A stretch of DNA of 64,000 bases from Portulaca oleracea (lineage: Eukaryota > Streptophyta > Magnoliopsida > Caryophyllales > Portulacaceae), in assembly GCA_029582165.1 (NCBI GenBank), contig CM055890.1, positions 4,659,044-4,723,043 on the forward strand. Direction: 5' to 3'. Position 1 is the first letter of the stretch. The number at the start of each line of letters is the position of its first letter. Below are positions 40,301 through 52,073 of the stretch, in pieces. A program made the translations under genes and the position numbers. The notes under the pieces were generated by a model. It searched no databases. It saw only the letters and a list, made by a program, of their open reading frames with translations, and had not been told where the DNA came from.

Positions 40301-42991
40301 TTTGTATCACGTTCCGAAATGATCAAATTTTCAAAATATTTTAGTTGTATACACATAAAATATTATTGATCAACAATAACCACAAGTCAACACAAAAACA
40401 AGTTATGACTAACAAATGCAACAGAAATCAAATATATATTGGTTCAAACAATCAAATTAATTTAATTTAATTATATAATAGAGAATGCTATTAAATTTGA
40501 CAAATAAAAATAGAAATAAATCTATAAATAGAAATTATATTTTCTTAAAATTAAACTATCTTTAGTTATATTTAACACTCCATAAAATTAAAATTAAGTA
40601 AAATCAATAAAATCATAGCTAATAAAAATATTGAATTGATTATTGAAACAATTTACATTTCATGACTTTTCATTAATTACAACAAATATTATATAAAATT
40701 TACTTTAATGCAAAAATAACAATATATCTTTTTTTTTCCGACCCCACGTGAACTGACCTTTACTCCGCCCTAACTAGAGATGAATCCATAAATTAAGTTT
40801 AATGGGGTCAAAATTTAGAGCTAAGTAATTGAAAACTTAATATCTAACTAGCAAAATTTAAAATTTAAATATGAAAAACTAGATATAAATAAATAACAAG
40901 TGTAATATGATATATAATATTATATATATAATGTACTTAATTTCTTCTTCAATTTTAATATTTTATCTTAAATAATTAATAATAAATAAAAGTTGCTATA
41001 AACTTATTTAAGATTATTCAACAGATACACCTTATTAACCCAAATTCAAGTTGTTTCTATAACATTCCGACATGATCAAATTTTCAAAATATTTTTGTTG
41101 TATAAACATAAAATATTATTGATCAAATATAACCACAAGTCAACACAAAAACAAGTTATGACCAACAAATGCAACAGAAAGCGAATATATATTGATTCAA
41201 ACAATCAAATTAATCTAAATTAATTAAATACTAGAGAATGCTAATAAATTTGACAAATAAAAATAGAAATAAATCTATAAATAGAAATTATATTTTCTTA
41301 AAATTAAACTATCTTTAGTTATATTTAACACTCAATAAAATTAAAATTAAGTAAAATCAATAAAATCATAGCTAATAAAAATATTGAATTGATTATTGAA
41401 ACAATTTACATTTCATGACTTTTCATTAATTATAACAAGTAGTATATAAAATTTACTTTAATGCAAAAATAACAATATATCTTTTTTTCCGATCCTATGT
41501 GAACTCACCTTAACTCCCCTCTAACTAGAGATGAATCCAGGAATTATGTTTAATGGTGTCAAAATTTAAAGCTGAGTAATTGAAAACTTTATATCTAATA
41601 AGCAAAATTTTAAATTTAAATATTAAAAATTAGATAGAAACAAATCTCTAGTATCATATTACATATGATATTATATATATAATGTACACATTTTTTACTT
41701 CAATTTTAACATTTTAACTAAAATAATAAATAATAAATAAAAGTTGCTATCAACTTATTTAGGATTGTTCATCAATTATACCTTATTAACCCAAATTCAT
41801 GTAATTTGCATTTGCGTCACATTCATATATGATCAAATTTTCCAAATATTTGAGCTTTATAAACATATAATATAACCACAAATCAACACAAATTCATGTA
41901 ATAACCAACAAATGCAACAGAAATTGAATAGATATTGATTCAAACAATCAAATTAATATAAAATAATGAAATACTCGATAAAATAATTAAATTGACAAAT
42001 AAAAATAAAAAGAAATCTATAAATAAAAAATATATTTTCTCAGAAGTAAATTATCTTTAGTTATATTTAACACTCAACAAAATTAACAATAAGTAAATAC
42101 AAAAAAATCTTAGATAATAAAAATATTGAACTAATTATTGAAACAATTTGCAATTCATGATTTTTCATGAATTACAACAAATATTATATAAATTTACTTT
42201 AATGTAAAAAATATCAATATATCTTTTTTTTCGATCCCACGTGAACTCACCTTAACTCCGCCTTAACTAAGGCGAATCCTGGAATTAAATTTAATGGGAT
42301 CAACATTCAAAGTTGAGTATTTGAAAACTTAATATCTAACTAGCAAAATTTAAAAATTAAATATTAAAAAATAGATATAAACAAATAACAAGTATCATAT
42401 GATATATAATATTATATATATAATGTACTTAATTTCTTCTTCAATTTTAATATTTTATCTTAAATAATAAATAATAAATAAAAGTTGCTACAAGCTTATT
42501 TAAGATTATTCAACAGTTACACCTTATTAACCCAAATTCAAGTTGTTTCTATAACATTCCGACATGATCAAATTTTCAAAATATTTTTGTTGTATAAACA
42601 TAAAATATTATTGATCAACAATAACCACAAGTCAACACAAAAACAAGTTATGACCAACAAATGCAACAGAAAGCGAATATATATTGATTGAAACAATCAA
42701 ATTAATCTAAATTAATTAAATACTAGAGAATGCTAATAAATTTGACAAATAAAAATAGAAATAAATCTATAAATAGAAATTATATTTTCTTAAAATTAAA
42801 CTATCTTTAGTTATATTTAACACTCAATAAAATTAAAATTAAGTAAAATCAATAAAATCATAGCTAATAAAAATATTGAATTGATTATTGAAACAATTTA
42901 CATTTCATGACTTTTCATTAATTATAACAAAAATTATATAAAATTTACTTTAATGCAAAAATAAAAATATATATCTTTTTTTTCCCGACCC
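37237..42991 (+). repeat. Diverged block with an isolated trimer and mixed dimers
   Basis: Boxes lie near 37486, 38219, 38973, 39717, 40745, 41497 and 42239. Units 37486-39716 form one M1-M2a-M2b trimer ('gtaacgaccaac' and 'gcaatag' mark M2b), but with many private changes against the main block, so the trimer arrangement is older than the recent amplification. Next come an M1/M2 composite with a 1028-bp box spacing, then M2, M1 and M2. Some boxes are altered, e.g. 'cctatgtgaac' near 41495. Confidence 0.8.
40140..40175 (+). repeat. M1/M2 fusion with 18-bp templated insert
   Basis: An M1 stops at 'gccatagaaat'. The 18 bp from 40147 (cacaagtcaacac plus five A) follow, then the M2 start 'tattatatatataatg'. 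The same 18 bp occur at 40381-40398 in the M2 just downstream, in their normal place. The insert is therefore a copy of neighbouring sequence at the joint, and the box between the two monomers has been lost. Confidence 0.75.
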
Positions 42992-45900
42992 CACGTGAAC
43001 TCACCTTAATTCCCCCCTAACTAGAGACGAATCCAGAAATTAAGTTTAAAGGGGTCAAAATTTAAAGCTGAGTAATTGAAAACTTAATATCTAACTAGCA
43101 AAATTTAAAAATTAAATATTAAAAAATAGATATAGACAAATAACTAGTATCATATTATATATGATATTATATATATAATGTACACATTTTTTTTCTTCAA
43201 TTTAAAATTTTTAACTTAAATAATAAATAATAAATAAAAGTTGCTATCAACTTATTTAGGATTGTTCATCAATTATACCTTATTAACCCAAATTCATGTA
43301 ATTTGCATTTGCATCACATTCATATATGATCAAATTTTCCAAATATTTGAGCTTTATAAACAAAAAAATATAACCACAATTCAACCCAAAAACAATTAAT
43401 AACCAACAAATGCAACAGAAATCGAATAGATATTGATTCAAACAATCAAATTAATATAAATTAATTAAATACTCGAGAATGCTAGTAAACTTGACAAATA
43501 AAAATAAAAATAAATCTATAAATAAACTTATTTATATTTTCTTAGAAGTAAATTATCTTTAGTTATATTTAACACTCAACAAAATTAACATTAAGTAAAT
43601 ACAAAAAAGTCTTAGATAATAAAAATATTGAACTGATTATTGAAACAATTTACAATTCATGATTTTTCATGAATTACAACAAATATTATATAAATTTACT
43701 CCAGCTCCAGCTGCGATTGATTGATTCCCCAGTTTGGTGGATTCTCTGGTATCTGGTTGCGCTTCTCTTTTCCACTTTAATGTAAAAAATATCAATATAT
43801 CTTTTTTTTTCTGATCCCATGTGAACTCACCTTAACCCCGCCTAAACTAGAGGCGAATCCTGGAATTAAATTTAATGGGATTAAAATTCAAAGTTGAGTA
43901 TTTGAAAACAAGTATCATATGATATATAATATTATATATATAATGTACTCAATTTCTTCTTCAATTTTAATATTTTATCTTAAATAATAAATAATAAATT
44001 AAAGTTGCTATAAACTTATTTAAGATTATTCAACAGTTACACCTTATTAACCCAAATTCAAGTTATTTGTATCACATTCCGATATGATCAAATTTTCAAA
44101 ATATTTTAGTTGTATACACATAAAATATTATTGATCAACAATAACCACAAGTCAACACAAAAACAAGTTATGACCAACAAATGCAACAGAAATCGAATAT
44201 ATATTGGTTCAAACAATCAAATTAATCTAAATTAAATTAAATACTAGAGAATGCTATTAAATTTGACAAATAAAAATAGAAATAAATCTATAAATAGAAA
44301 TTATATTTTCTTAAAATTAAACTATATTTAGTTATATTTAACACTCTATAAAATTAAAGTTTAGTAAAATCAATAAAATCATTGCTAATAAAAATATGGA
44401 ATTGATTATTGAAACAATTTACATTTCATGACTTTTCATTAATTATAAAAAAAATTATATAAAATTTACATTAATGCAAAAATAACAATATATCATTTTT
44501 CTTTCCGATCCCACGTGAACTCACCTTGACTCCGCCCTAACTAGAGGCGAATCCAGAAAATTTAGAGCTAAGTAAATGAAAACTTAATATCTAACTAGCA
44601 AAATTTAAAATTTAAATATTAAAAACTGGTTATAAACAAATGACAAGTATCATATGATATATAATATTATATATATAATGTACTCAATTACTTCTTGAAT
44701 TTTAATATTTTATCTTAAATATTAAATAATAAATAAAAGTTGCTATAAATTTGTTTAGGATTATTCAACAATTACACCTTATTAACCTAAATTCATGTTA
44801 TTTGTATAACATTCCGATATGATAAAGTTTTCCAAATATTTTATTTGTATAAACATAAAATAATATTGATCGAACAACAACCACAAATCAACACAAAAAC
44901 AAGTAATCACCAACAAATGCAATAGAAATCGAATATATATTGATTCAAACAATCAAATTAATCTAAATTAATTAAATTCTAGAGAATGCTATTAAATTTG
45001 ACAAATAAAAATAGAAATAAATCTGTAAATAGAAATTATATTTTCTTAGAAATAATGTACCTTTAGTTATATTTAATACTTTATAAAATTAAAATTAAGT
45101 AAAATCAATGAAATCATAGCTAATAAAAATATTGATTTGATTATTGAAACAATTTACATTTCATGACTTTTCATTAATTATAACAAATAGTATATAAAAT
45201 TTACATTAATGCAAAAATAACAATATATCTTTTTTTCCGACCCCACGTGAACTCACCTTAACTCTCCCCTAACTAGAGACGAATCCAGGAATAAAGTTTA
45301 ATGGGGTCAAAATTTAAAGCTCAGTAATTGAAAACTTTATATATAATTAGCAAAATTTAAAATATAAATATTATAAATTAGATATAAACAAATCTCTAGT
45401 ATCACATTATATATGATATTACATATATAATGTAGACATTTTTTTCATCAATTTTAACATTTTAACTTAAATAATGAATAATAAATAAAAGTTGCTATCA
45501 ACTTATTTAGGATTGTTCATCTATTATACATTATTAACCCAAATTCATGTAATTTACGTTTGCATCACATTCATATATGATCAAATTTTCCAAATATTTG
45601 ACCTTTATAAACATAAAATATAACCACAAATCAACACAAAAACAATTAATAACCAACAAATGCAACAGAAATCGAATAGATATTAATTCAAACAATCAAA
45701 TTAATATAAATTAATTAAATACACGAGAATGCTAGTAAACTTGACAAAGAAAAATAAAAATAAATCTATAAATAAAAAATATATTTTCTTAGAAGTAAAC
45801 TATCTTTAGTTATATTTAACACTCAACAAAATTAACATTAAGTAAATACAAAAAAATCTTAAATTATAAAAATATTGAACTGATTATTGAAACAATTTAC

Positions 45901-46741
45901 AATTCATTATTTTTTCATGAATTACAACAAATATTATATAAATTTACTTTAATGTAAAAAATATCTATATAGCTTTTCTTTTCTGATCCCACGTGAACTC
46001 ACCTTAACTCCGCCTTAACTAGAGGCGAATCTTGGAATTAAATTTAATGGGATCAAAATTTAAAACTGAATAATTGAACACTTAATATCTAACTTGCAAA
46101 CTTTAAAAATTAAATATTAAAAATTAGATATAAACAAAAAACAAGTATCATATGATATATATTATTATATATATGATGTACTCAATTACTTTTTCAATTT
46201 TAATATTTTATCTTAAATATAAAATAATAAATGAAAGTTGCTATAAACTTATTTAAGATTATTCAACAGTTACACCTTATTAACCCAAATTCAAGTTATT
46301 TGTATCACATTCCGATATGATCAAATTTTCAAAATATTTTAGTTGTATACACATAAAATATTATTGATCAACAATAACCACAAGTCAACACAAAAACAAG
46401 TTATGACCAACAAATGCAACAGAAATCAAATATATATTGATTCAAACAATCAAATTAATCTAAATTAATTAAATACTGGAGAATGCTAGTAAATTAGACA
46501 AATAAAAATAGAAATAAATCTATAAATAGAAATTATATTTTCTTAGAATTAAACTAACTTTAGTTATATTTAACACTCCATAAAATTAAAATTAAGTAAA
46601 ATCAATAAAATCATAGCTAATAAAAATATTGAATTGATTATTGAAACAATTTACATTTCATGACTTTACATTAATTATAACAAATAGTATATAAAATTTA
46701 CTTTAATGCAAAAATAACAATATATCTTTTTTTTCCGACAC
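42992..46741 (+). repeat. Five-monomer unit copy 1 (M1-M2-M2b-M1-M2, ~3.75 kb)
   Basis: Boxes are near 42992, 43817, 44512, 45245 and 45991. The first M1 carries the 76-bp foreign insert and private markers shared only with copy 2: 'tttaaaatttttaactt', 'aacaaaaaaatataacca', 'attcaacccaaaaac' and 'aaacttatttatattttc'. The following M2 has lost about 80 bp at 43909 ('tttgaaaac' joined to 'aagtatcatatg'). The M2b box region has also lost about 25 bp ('ccagaaaatttagagc'). Confidence 0.8.
43701..43776 (+). mobile_element. 76-bp non-satellite insert, copy 1
   Basis: Between 'aaatttact' and 'ttaatg', which are adjacent in every normal M1, lie 76 bp of about 50% G+C starting CCAGCTCCAGCTGCG and ending CTCTTTTCCACT. 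'act' flanks both sides, so a 3-bp target duplication is possible (73-bp element plus ACT). One plus-strand frame is open across it (QLQLRL... to ...VALLFST) but is too short to mean much. Origin is unknown: a captured gene or organelle fragment, or a filler inserted at break repair. No terminal inverted repeat, poly-A tail or tRNA fold is visible. Confidence 0.7.
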
Positions 46742-49700
46742 CACGTGAACTCACCTTAACTCCGCCCTAACTAGAGACGAATCCAGGAATTAAGTTTAAT
46801 GGGGTCAAAATTTAAAGCTGAGTAATTGAAAACTTTATATCTAATTAGCAAAATTAAAAATTTATATAATAAAATTAGATATAAACAAATATCTAGTATC
46901 ATATTATATATGATATTATATATATAATGTACACATTTTTTTTCTTCAATTTAAAATTTTTAACTTAAATAATAAATAATAAATAAAAGTTGCTATCAAC
47001 TTATTTAGGATTGTTCATCAATTATACCTTATTAACCCAAATTCATGTAATTTGCATTTGCATCACATTCATATATGATCAAATTTTCCAAATATTTGAG
47101 CTTTATAAACAAAAAAATATAACCATAATTCAACCCAAAAACAATTAATAACCAACAAATGCAACAGAAATCGAATAGATATTGATTCAAACAATCAAAT
47201 TAATATAAATTAATTAAATACTCGAGAATGCTAGTAAACTTGACAAATAAAAATAAAAATAAATCTATAAATAAACTTATTTATATTTTCTTAGAAGTAA
47301 ATTATCTTTAGTTATATTTAACACTCAACAAAATTAACATTAAGTAAATACAAAAAAGTCTTAGATAATAAAAATATTGAACTGATTATTGAAACAATTT
47401 ACAATCATGATTTTTCATGAATTACAACAAATATTATATAAATTTACTCCAGCTCCAGCTGCGATTGATTGATTCCCCAGTTTGGTGGATTCTCTGGTAT
47501 CTGGTTGCGCTTCTCTTTTCCACTTTAATGTAAAAAATATCAATATATCTTTTTTTTTCTGATCCCACGTGAACTCACCTTAACCCCGCCTAAACTAGAG
47601 GCGAATCCTGGAATTAAATTTAATGGGATTAAAATTCAAAGTTGAGTATTTGAAAACTTAATATCTAACTAGCAAAATTTAAAAATTAAATATTAAAAAT
47701 TAGATATAAGCAAATAACAAGTATCATATGATATATAATATTATATATATAATGTACTCAATTTCTTCTTCTATTTTAATATTTTATCTTAAATAATAAA
47801 TAATAAATGAAAGTTGCTATAAACTTATTTAAGATTATTCAACAGTTACACCTTATTAACAAAAAACTCAAGTTATTTGTATCACATTCCGATATGATCA
47901 AATTTTCAAAATATTTTAGTTGTATACACATAAAATATTATTGATCAACAATAACCACAAGTCAACACAAAAACAAGTTATGACCAACAAATGCAACAGA
48001 AATCGAATATATATTGGTTCAAACAATCAAATTAATCTAAATTAATTAAATACTAGAGAATGCTATTAAATTAGACAAATAAAAATAGAAATAAATCTAT
48101 AAATAGAACTTATATTTTCTTAAAATTAAACTATGTTTAGTTATATTTAACACTCTATAAAATTAAAATTTAGTAAAATCAATAAAATCATAGCTAATAA
48201 AAATATGGAATTGATTATTGAAACAATTTACATTTCATGACTTTTCATTAATTATAACAAAAATTATATAAAATTTACATTAATGCAAAAATAACAATAT
48301 ATCTTTTTTCTTTCCGATCCCACGTGAACTCACCTTAACTCCGCCTTAACTAGAGGCGAATCCTGGAACTAAATTTAATGAGATCACAATTTAAAGTTGA
48401 GTCATTGAAAACTTAATATCTAACTAGCAAAATTTAAAAGCTAAAAATTAAAAATTAGATATAAACAAATAACAAGTATCATATGATATATAATATTATA
48501 TATATAATGTACTCATTTACTTCTTCAATATTAATATTTTATCTTAAATATTAAATAATAAATAAAAGTTGCTATAAATTTATTTAAGATTATTCAACAA
48601 TTACACCTTATTAACCCAAATTTATGTTATTTGTATAACATTCCGATATGATAAAATTTTCTAAATATTTTATTTGTATAAACATAAAATAATATTGATC
48701 GAACAACAACCAGAAATCAAAAACAAAACAAGTAATGACCAACAAATGCAACAGAAATCGAATATATATTGATTCAAACAATCAAATTAATCTAAATTAA
48801 TTAAATTCTAGAGAATGCTATTAAATATTACAAATAAAAATAGAAATAAATCTCTAAATAGAAATTATATTTTCTTAGATTTAATCTATCTTTAGTTATT
48901 TTTAATACTCCATAAAATTAAAATTAAGTAAAATCAATAAAATCATAGCTAGTAAAAATATTGCATTGATTATTGAAACAATTTACATTTCATGACTTTT
49001 CATTAATTATAACAAATAGTATATAAAATTTACTTTAATGCAAAAAAAACAATATATCTTTTTTTTACGACCCCACGTGAACTCACCTTAACTCCGCCCT
49101 AAGTAGAGACGAATCCAGGAATTAAGTTTAATGGGGTCAAAATTTAAAGCTAAGTATTTGAAAACTTTCTATCTAATTAGCAAAATGTAAAATTTAAATA
49201 TTATAAATTAGATATAAACAAATCTCTAGTATCACATTATATGTGATATTATATATATAATGTACACATTTTTTTTCATCAATTTTAACATTTTACCTTA
49301 AATAATAAATTATAAATAAAAGTTGCTATCAACTTATTTAGGATTGTTCATCAATTATACCTTATTATCCCAAATTCATGTAATTTTCATTTGGAACACA
49401 ATGAATGATCAAATTTTACAAATATTTGACCTTTATAAACATAAAATATAACCACAAATCAAAACAAGAAAAATTAATAATCAACAAATGCAACAGAAAT
49501 CGAACTTAATATTGATTCAAACAATCTAATTAATATAAATTAATTAAATACTCGAGAATGCTAGTAAATTTGACAAGTAAAATAAAAATAAATCTATAAA
49601 AAATATATATTTTCTTAGAAATAAATTATCTTTAGTTATATTTAACACTCAACAAAATTAACATTAAGTAAATACAAAAAAATCTTAGATAATAAAAATA

Positions 49701-50524
49701 TTGAACTGATTATTGAAACAATTTACAATTCATGATTTTTCATGAATTATAACAAATATTATATAAACTTACTTTAATGTAAAAAATATCAATATATCTT
49801 GTTTTTTCCGAACCCACGTGAACTCACCTTAACTCCGTCTTAACTAGAGGCGAATCCTGGAATACTTAATATCTAACTAGCAAAAAAAAAATATTAAATA
49901 TTAAAAATTAGACATAAACAAAAAACAAGTATCATATGATATATAATATTATATATATAATGTACTCAATTACTTCTTCAATTTTAATATTTTATCTTTA
50001 AAATTAATAATAAATAAAAGTTGCTACAAACTTATTTAAGATTATTCAACAGTTACACCTTATTAACCCAAATTCAAGTTATTTGTATCACATTCAGATA
50101 TGATCAAATTTTCAAAATATTTTAGTTGTATAAACATAAAATATAATTGATCGAACAAAAACTACAAATCAACACAAAAACAAGTAATGACCAACAAATG
50201 CAATAGAAATCGAATATATGTTGATTCAAACAATCAAATTAATGTAAATTAATTAAATACTAGAGAATGCTATTAAATTTGATAAATAAAAATAGAAATA
50301 AATATATAAATAGAAATTATATTTTCTTAGAATTAATATATATTTTGTTATATTTAACACTCCATAAATATAAAATTAAGTAAAATCAATAAAATCATAG
50401 CTAATAAAAATATTGAATTGATTATTTAAACAATTTACATTTCATGACTTTTCATTAATTATAACAAATAGTATATAAAATTTACTTTAATGCAAATATA
50501 ACAATATATCTTTTTTTCCGACCC
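46742..50524 (+). repeat. Five-monomer unit copy 2 (~3.78 kb)
   Basis: It has the same monomer order and private markers as copy 1, offset by about 3750 bp, including the insert. Boxes are near 46742, 47566, 48320, 49074 and 49814. It keeps the 80 bp missing from copy 1, so copy 1's deletion came after duplication. Its fifth monomer has its own loss after 'cctggaat' near 49863. The two copies differ at scattered sites, so the duplication is older than the trimer block's last expansion. Confidence 0.75.
47449..47524 (+). mobile_element. 76-bp non-satellite insert, copy 2
   Basis: Identical over all 76 bp to the insert at 43701 and at the same point of M1, while the surrounding monomers differ (e.g. 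'caatcatg' here against 'caattcatg'; CACGTG here against CATGTG in the next box). The shared position and flanking markers show that one insertion was duplicated with its monomer, not two independent events. Confidence 0.75.
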
Positions 50525-52003
50525 CTCGTGAACTCACCTTAACTCCGCCCTAACTAGAGATGAATCCAGGAATTAAGTTTAATGGGGTCAAAATTTAAAG
50601 CTGAGTAATTGAAAACTTTATATCTAATTAGAAAATTTTAAAATTTAAATATTAAAAATTAGATATATACAAATCTCTAGTATCAGATTATATATGATAT
50701 TATATATATAATGTACACATTTTTTTTCATCAATTTTAACATTTTAACTTAAATAATAAATAATAAATCAAAGTTGCTATCAACTTATTTAGGATTGTTC
50801 ATCAAATATACACCTCATTAACCCAAATTCATGTAATTTACATTTGCATCACATTCATATATGATCAAATTTTCCAAATATTTGACCTTTATAAACATAA
50901 AATATAACCACAAATCAACACAAAAACAATTAATAACCAACAAATGAACCAGAAATCGAATAGATATTGATTCAAATAATCAAATAAATATAAATTAATT
51001 AAATACTTGAGAATGCTAGTAAATTTGACAAATAATAATAAATCTATAAATAAAAAATATATTGTCTTAGAAGTAAATTATCTTTAGTTATATTTAAAAC
51101 TCAATAAAATTAACATTAAGAAAATTCAAAAAAATCTTAGATAATAATAATATTGAACTGATTGTTGAAACAATTTACAATTTATGATTTTTCATGAATT
51201 ATAATAAATATTATATAAATTTATTTTAATTTAAAAAATACAAATATACATTTTTTCTTTCCGATCCCACGTGAACACACCTTAACTAGAGGCGAATCCA
51301 GGAATTAAATTAATGGGATCAAAATTTAAAGCTGAGTAATTGAAAACTTAATATCTAACTAACATAATTTAAAAATTAAATATTAAAAAATAGATATAAA
51401 CAAATAACAAGTATCATATGATATGTAATATTATATATATAATGTACTCAATTACTTCTTAAATTTTAATATTTTATTTTAAATATTAAATAATAAATAA
51501 AAGTTGCTAAAAATTTATTTAAGATTATTCAACAGTTACACCTTATTAAACCAAATTCTAGTTATTTGTATCACATTCCGATATGATCAAATTTTCCAAA
51601 TATTTTAGTTGTATAAACATAAAATATTATTGATCGAACAACTACCACAAAACAAAACAAAAACAAGTAATGACCAACAAATGCAACAGGAATCAAATAT
51701 ATATTGATTCAAACCATGAAATTAATCTAAATTAATTAAATAATAGATAAAGCTATTAAATTTGACAAATAAAAATAGAAATAAATCTATAAGTAGAAAT
51801 TATATTTTCTTAGAATTAAACTATCTTTAGTTATATTTAACACTCCATAAAATTAAAATTAAGTAAAATCAATAAAATCATAGCTAATAAAAATATTGAA
51901 TTGATTATTGAAACAATTTACATTTCATGACTTTACATTAATTATAACAAATAGTATATAAAATTTACTTTAATGCAAAAATAACAATATATCTTTTTTT
52001 TCT

Positions 52004-52073
52004 GACCCCACGTGAACTCACCTTAACTCCGCCCTGACTAGAGACGAATCCAGGAATTAAGTTTAATGGGGTC
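52004..52073. repeat. Monomer boundary box with inverted-repeat halves (example copy)
   Basis: This 70-bp box is the only G+C-richer part of the unit and recurs at nearly every monomer boundary. Left half: GACCCC, CACGTG, AACTCACC, TTAACTCCGCC. Right half: GGCGAA-type, CCAGG, AATTAAGTT, TAATGGGGTC; this copy has a gACG variant. The reverse complement of the left half reads GGCGGAGTTAAGG, TGAGTT, CACG, TGGGGTC. Both arms therefore contain GGCG, AGG, AGTT and TGGGGTC in the same order at similar spacing, reading inwards to the monomer. Inference: the arms are worn terminal inverted repeats of an ancestral transposon whose copies sit head-to-tail. Confidence 0.5.

Noticed and set aside
42485..42691. 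68-codon open frame in an M2 monomer
   Set aside because: Homologous M2 units do not keep the frame, composition is that of the satellite, and no start context or domain supports it.
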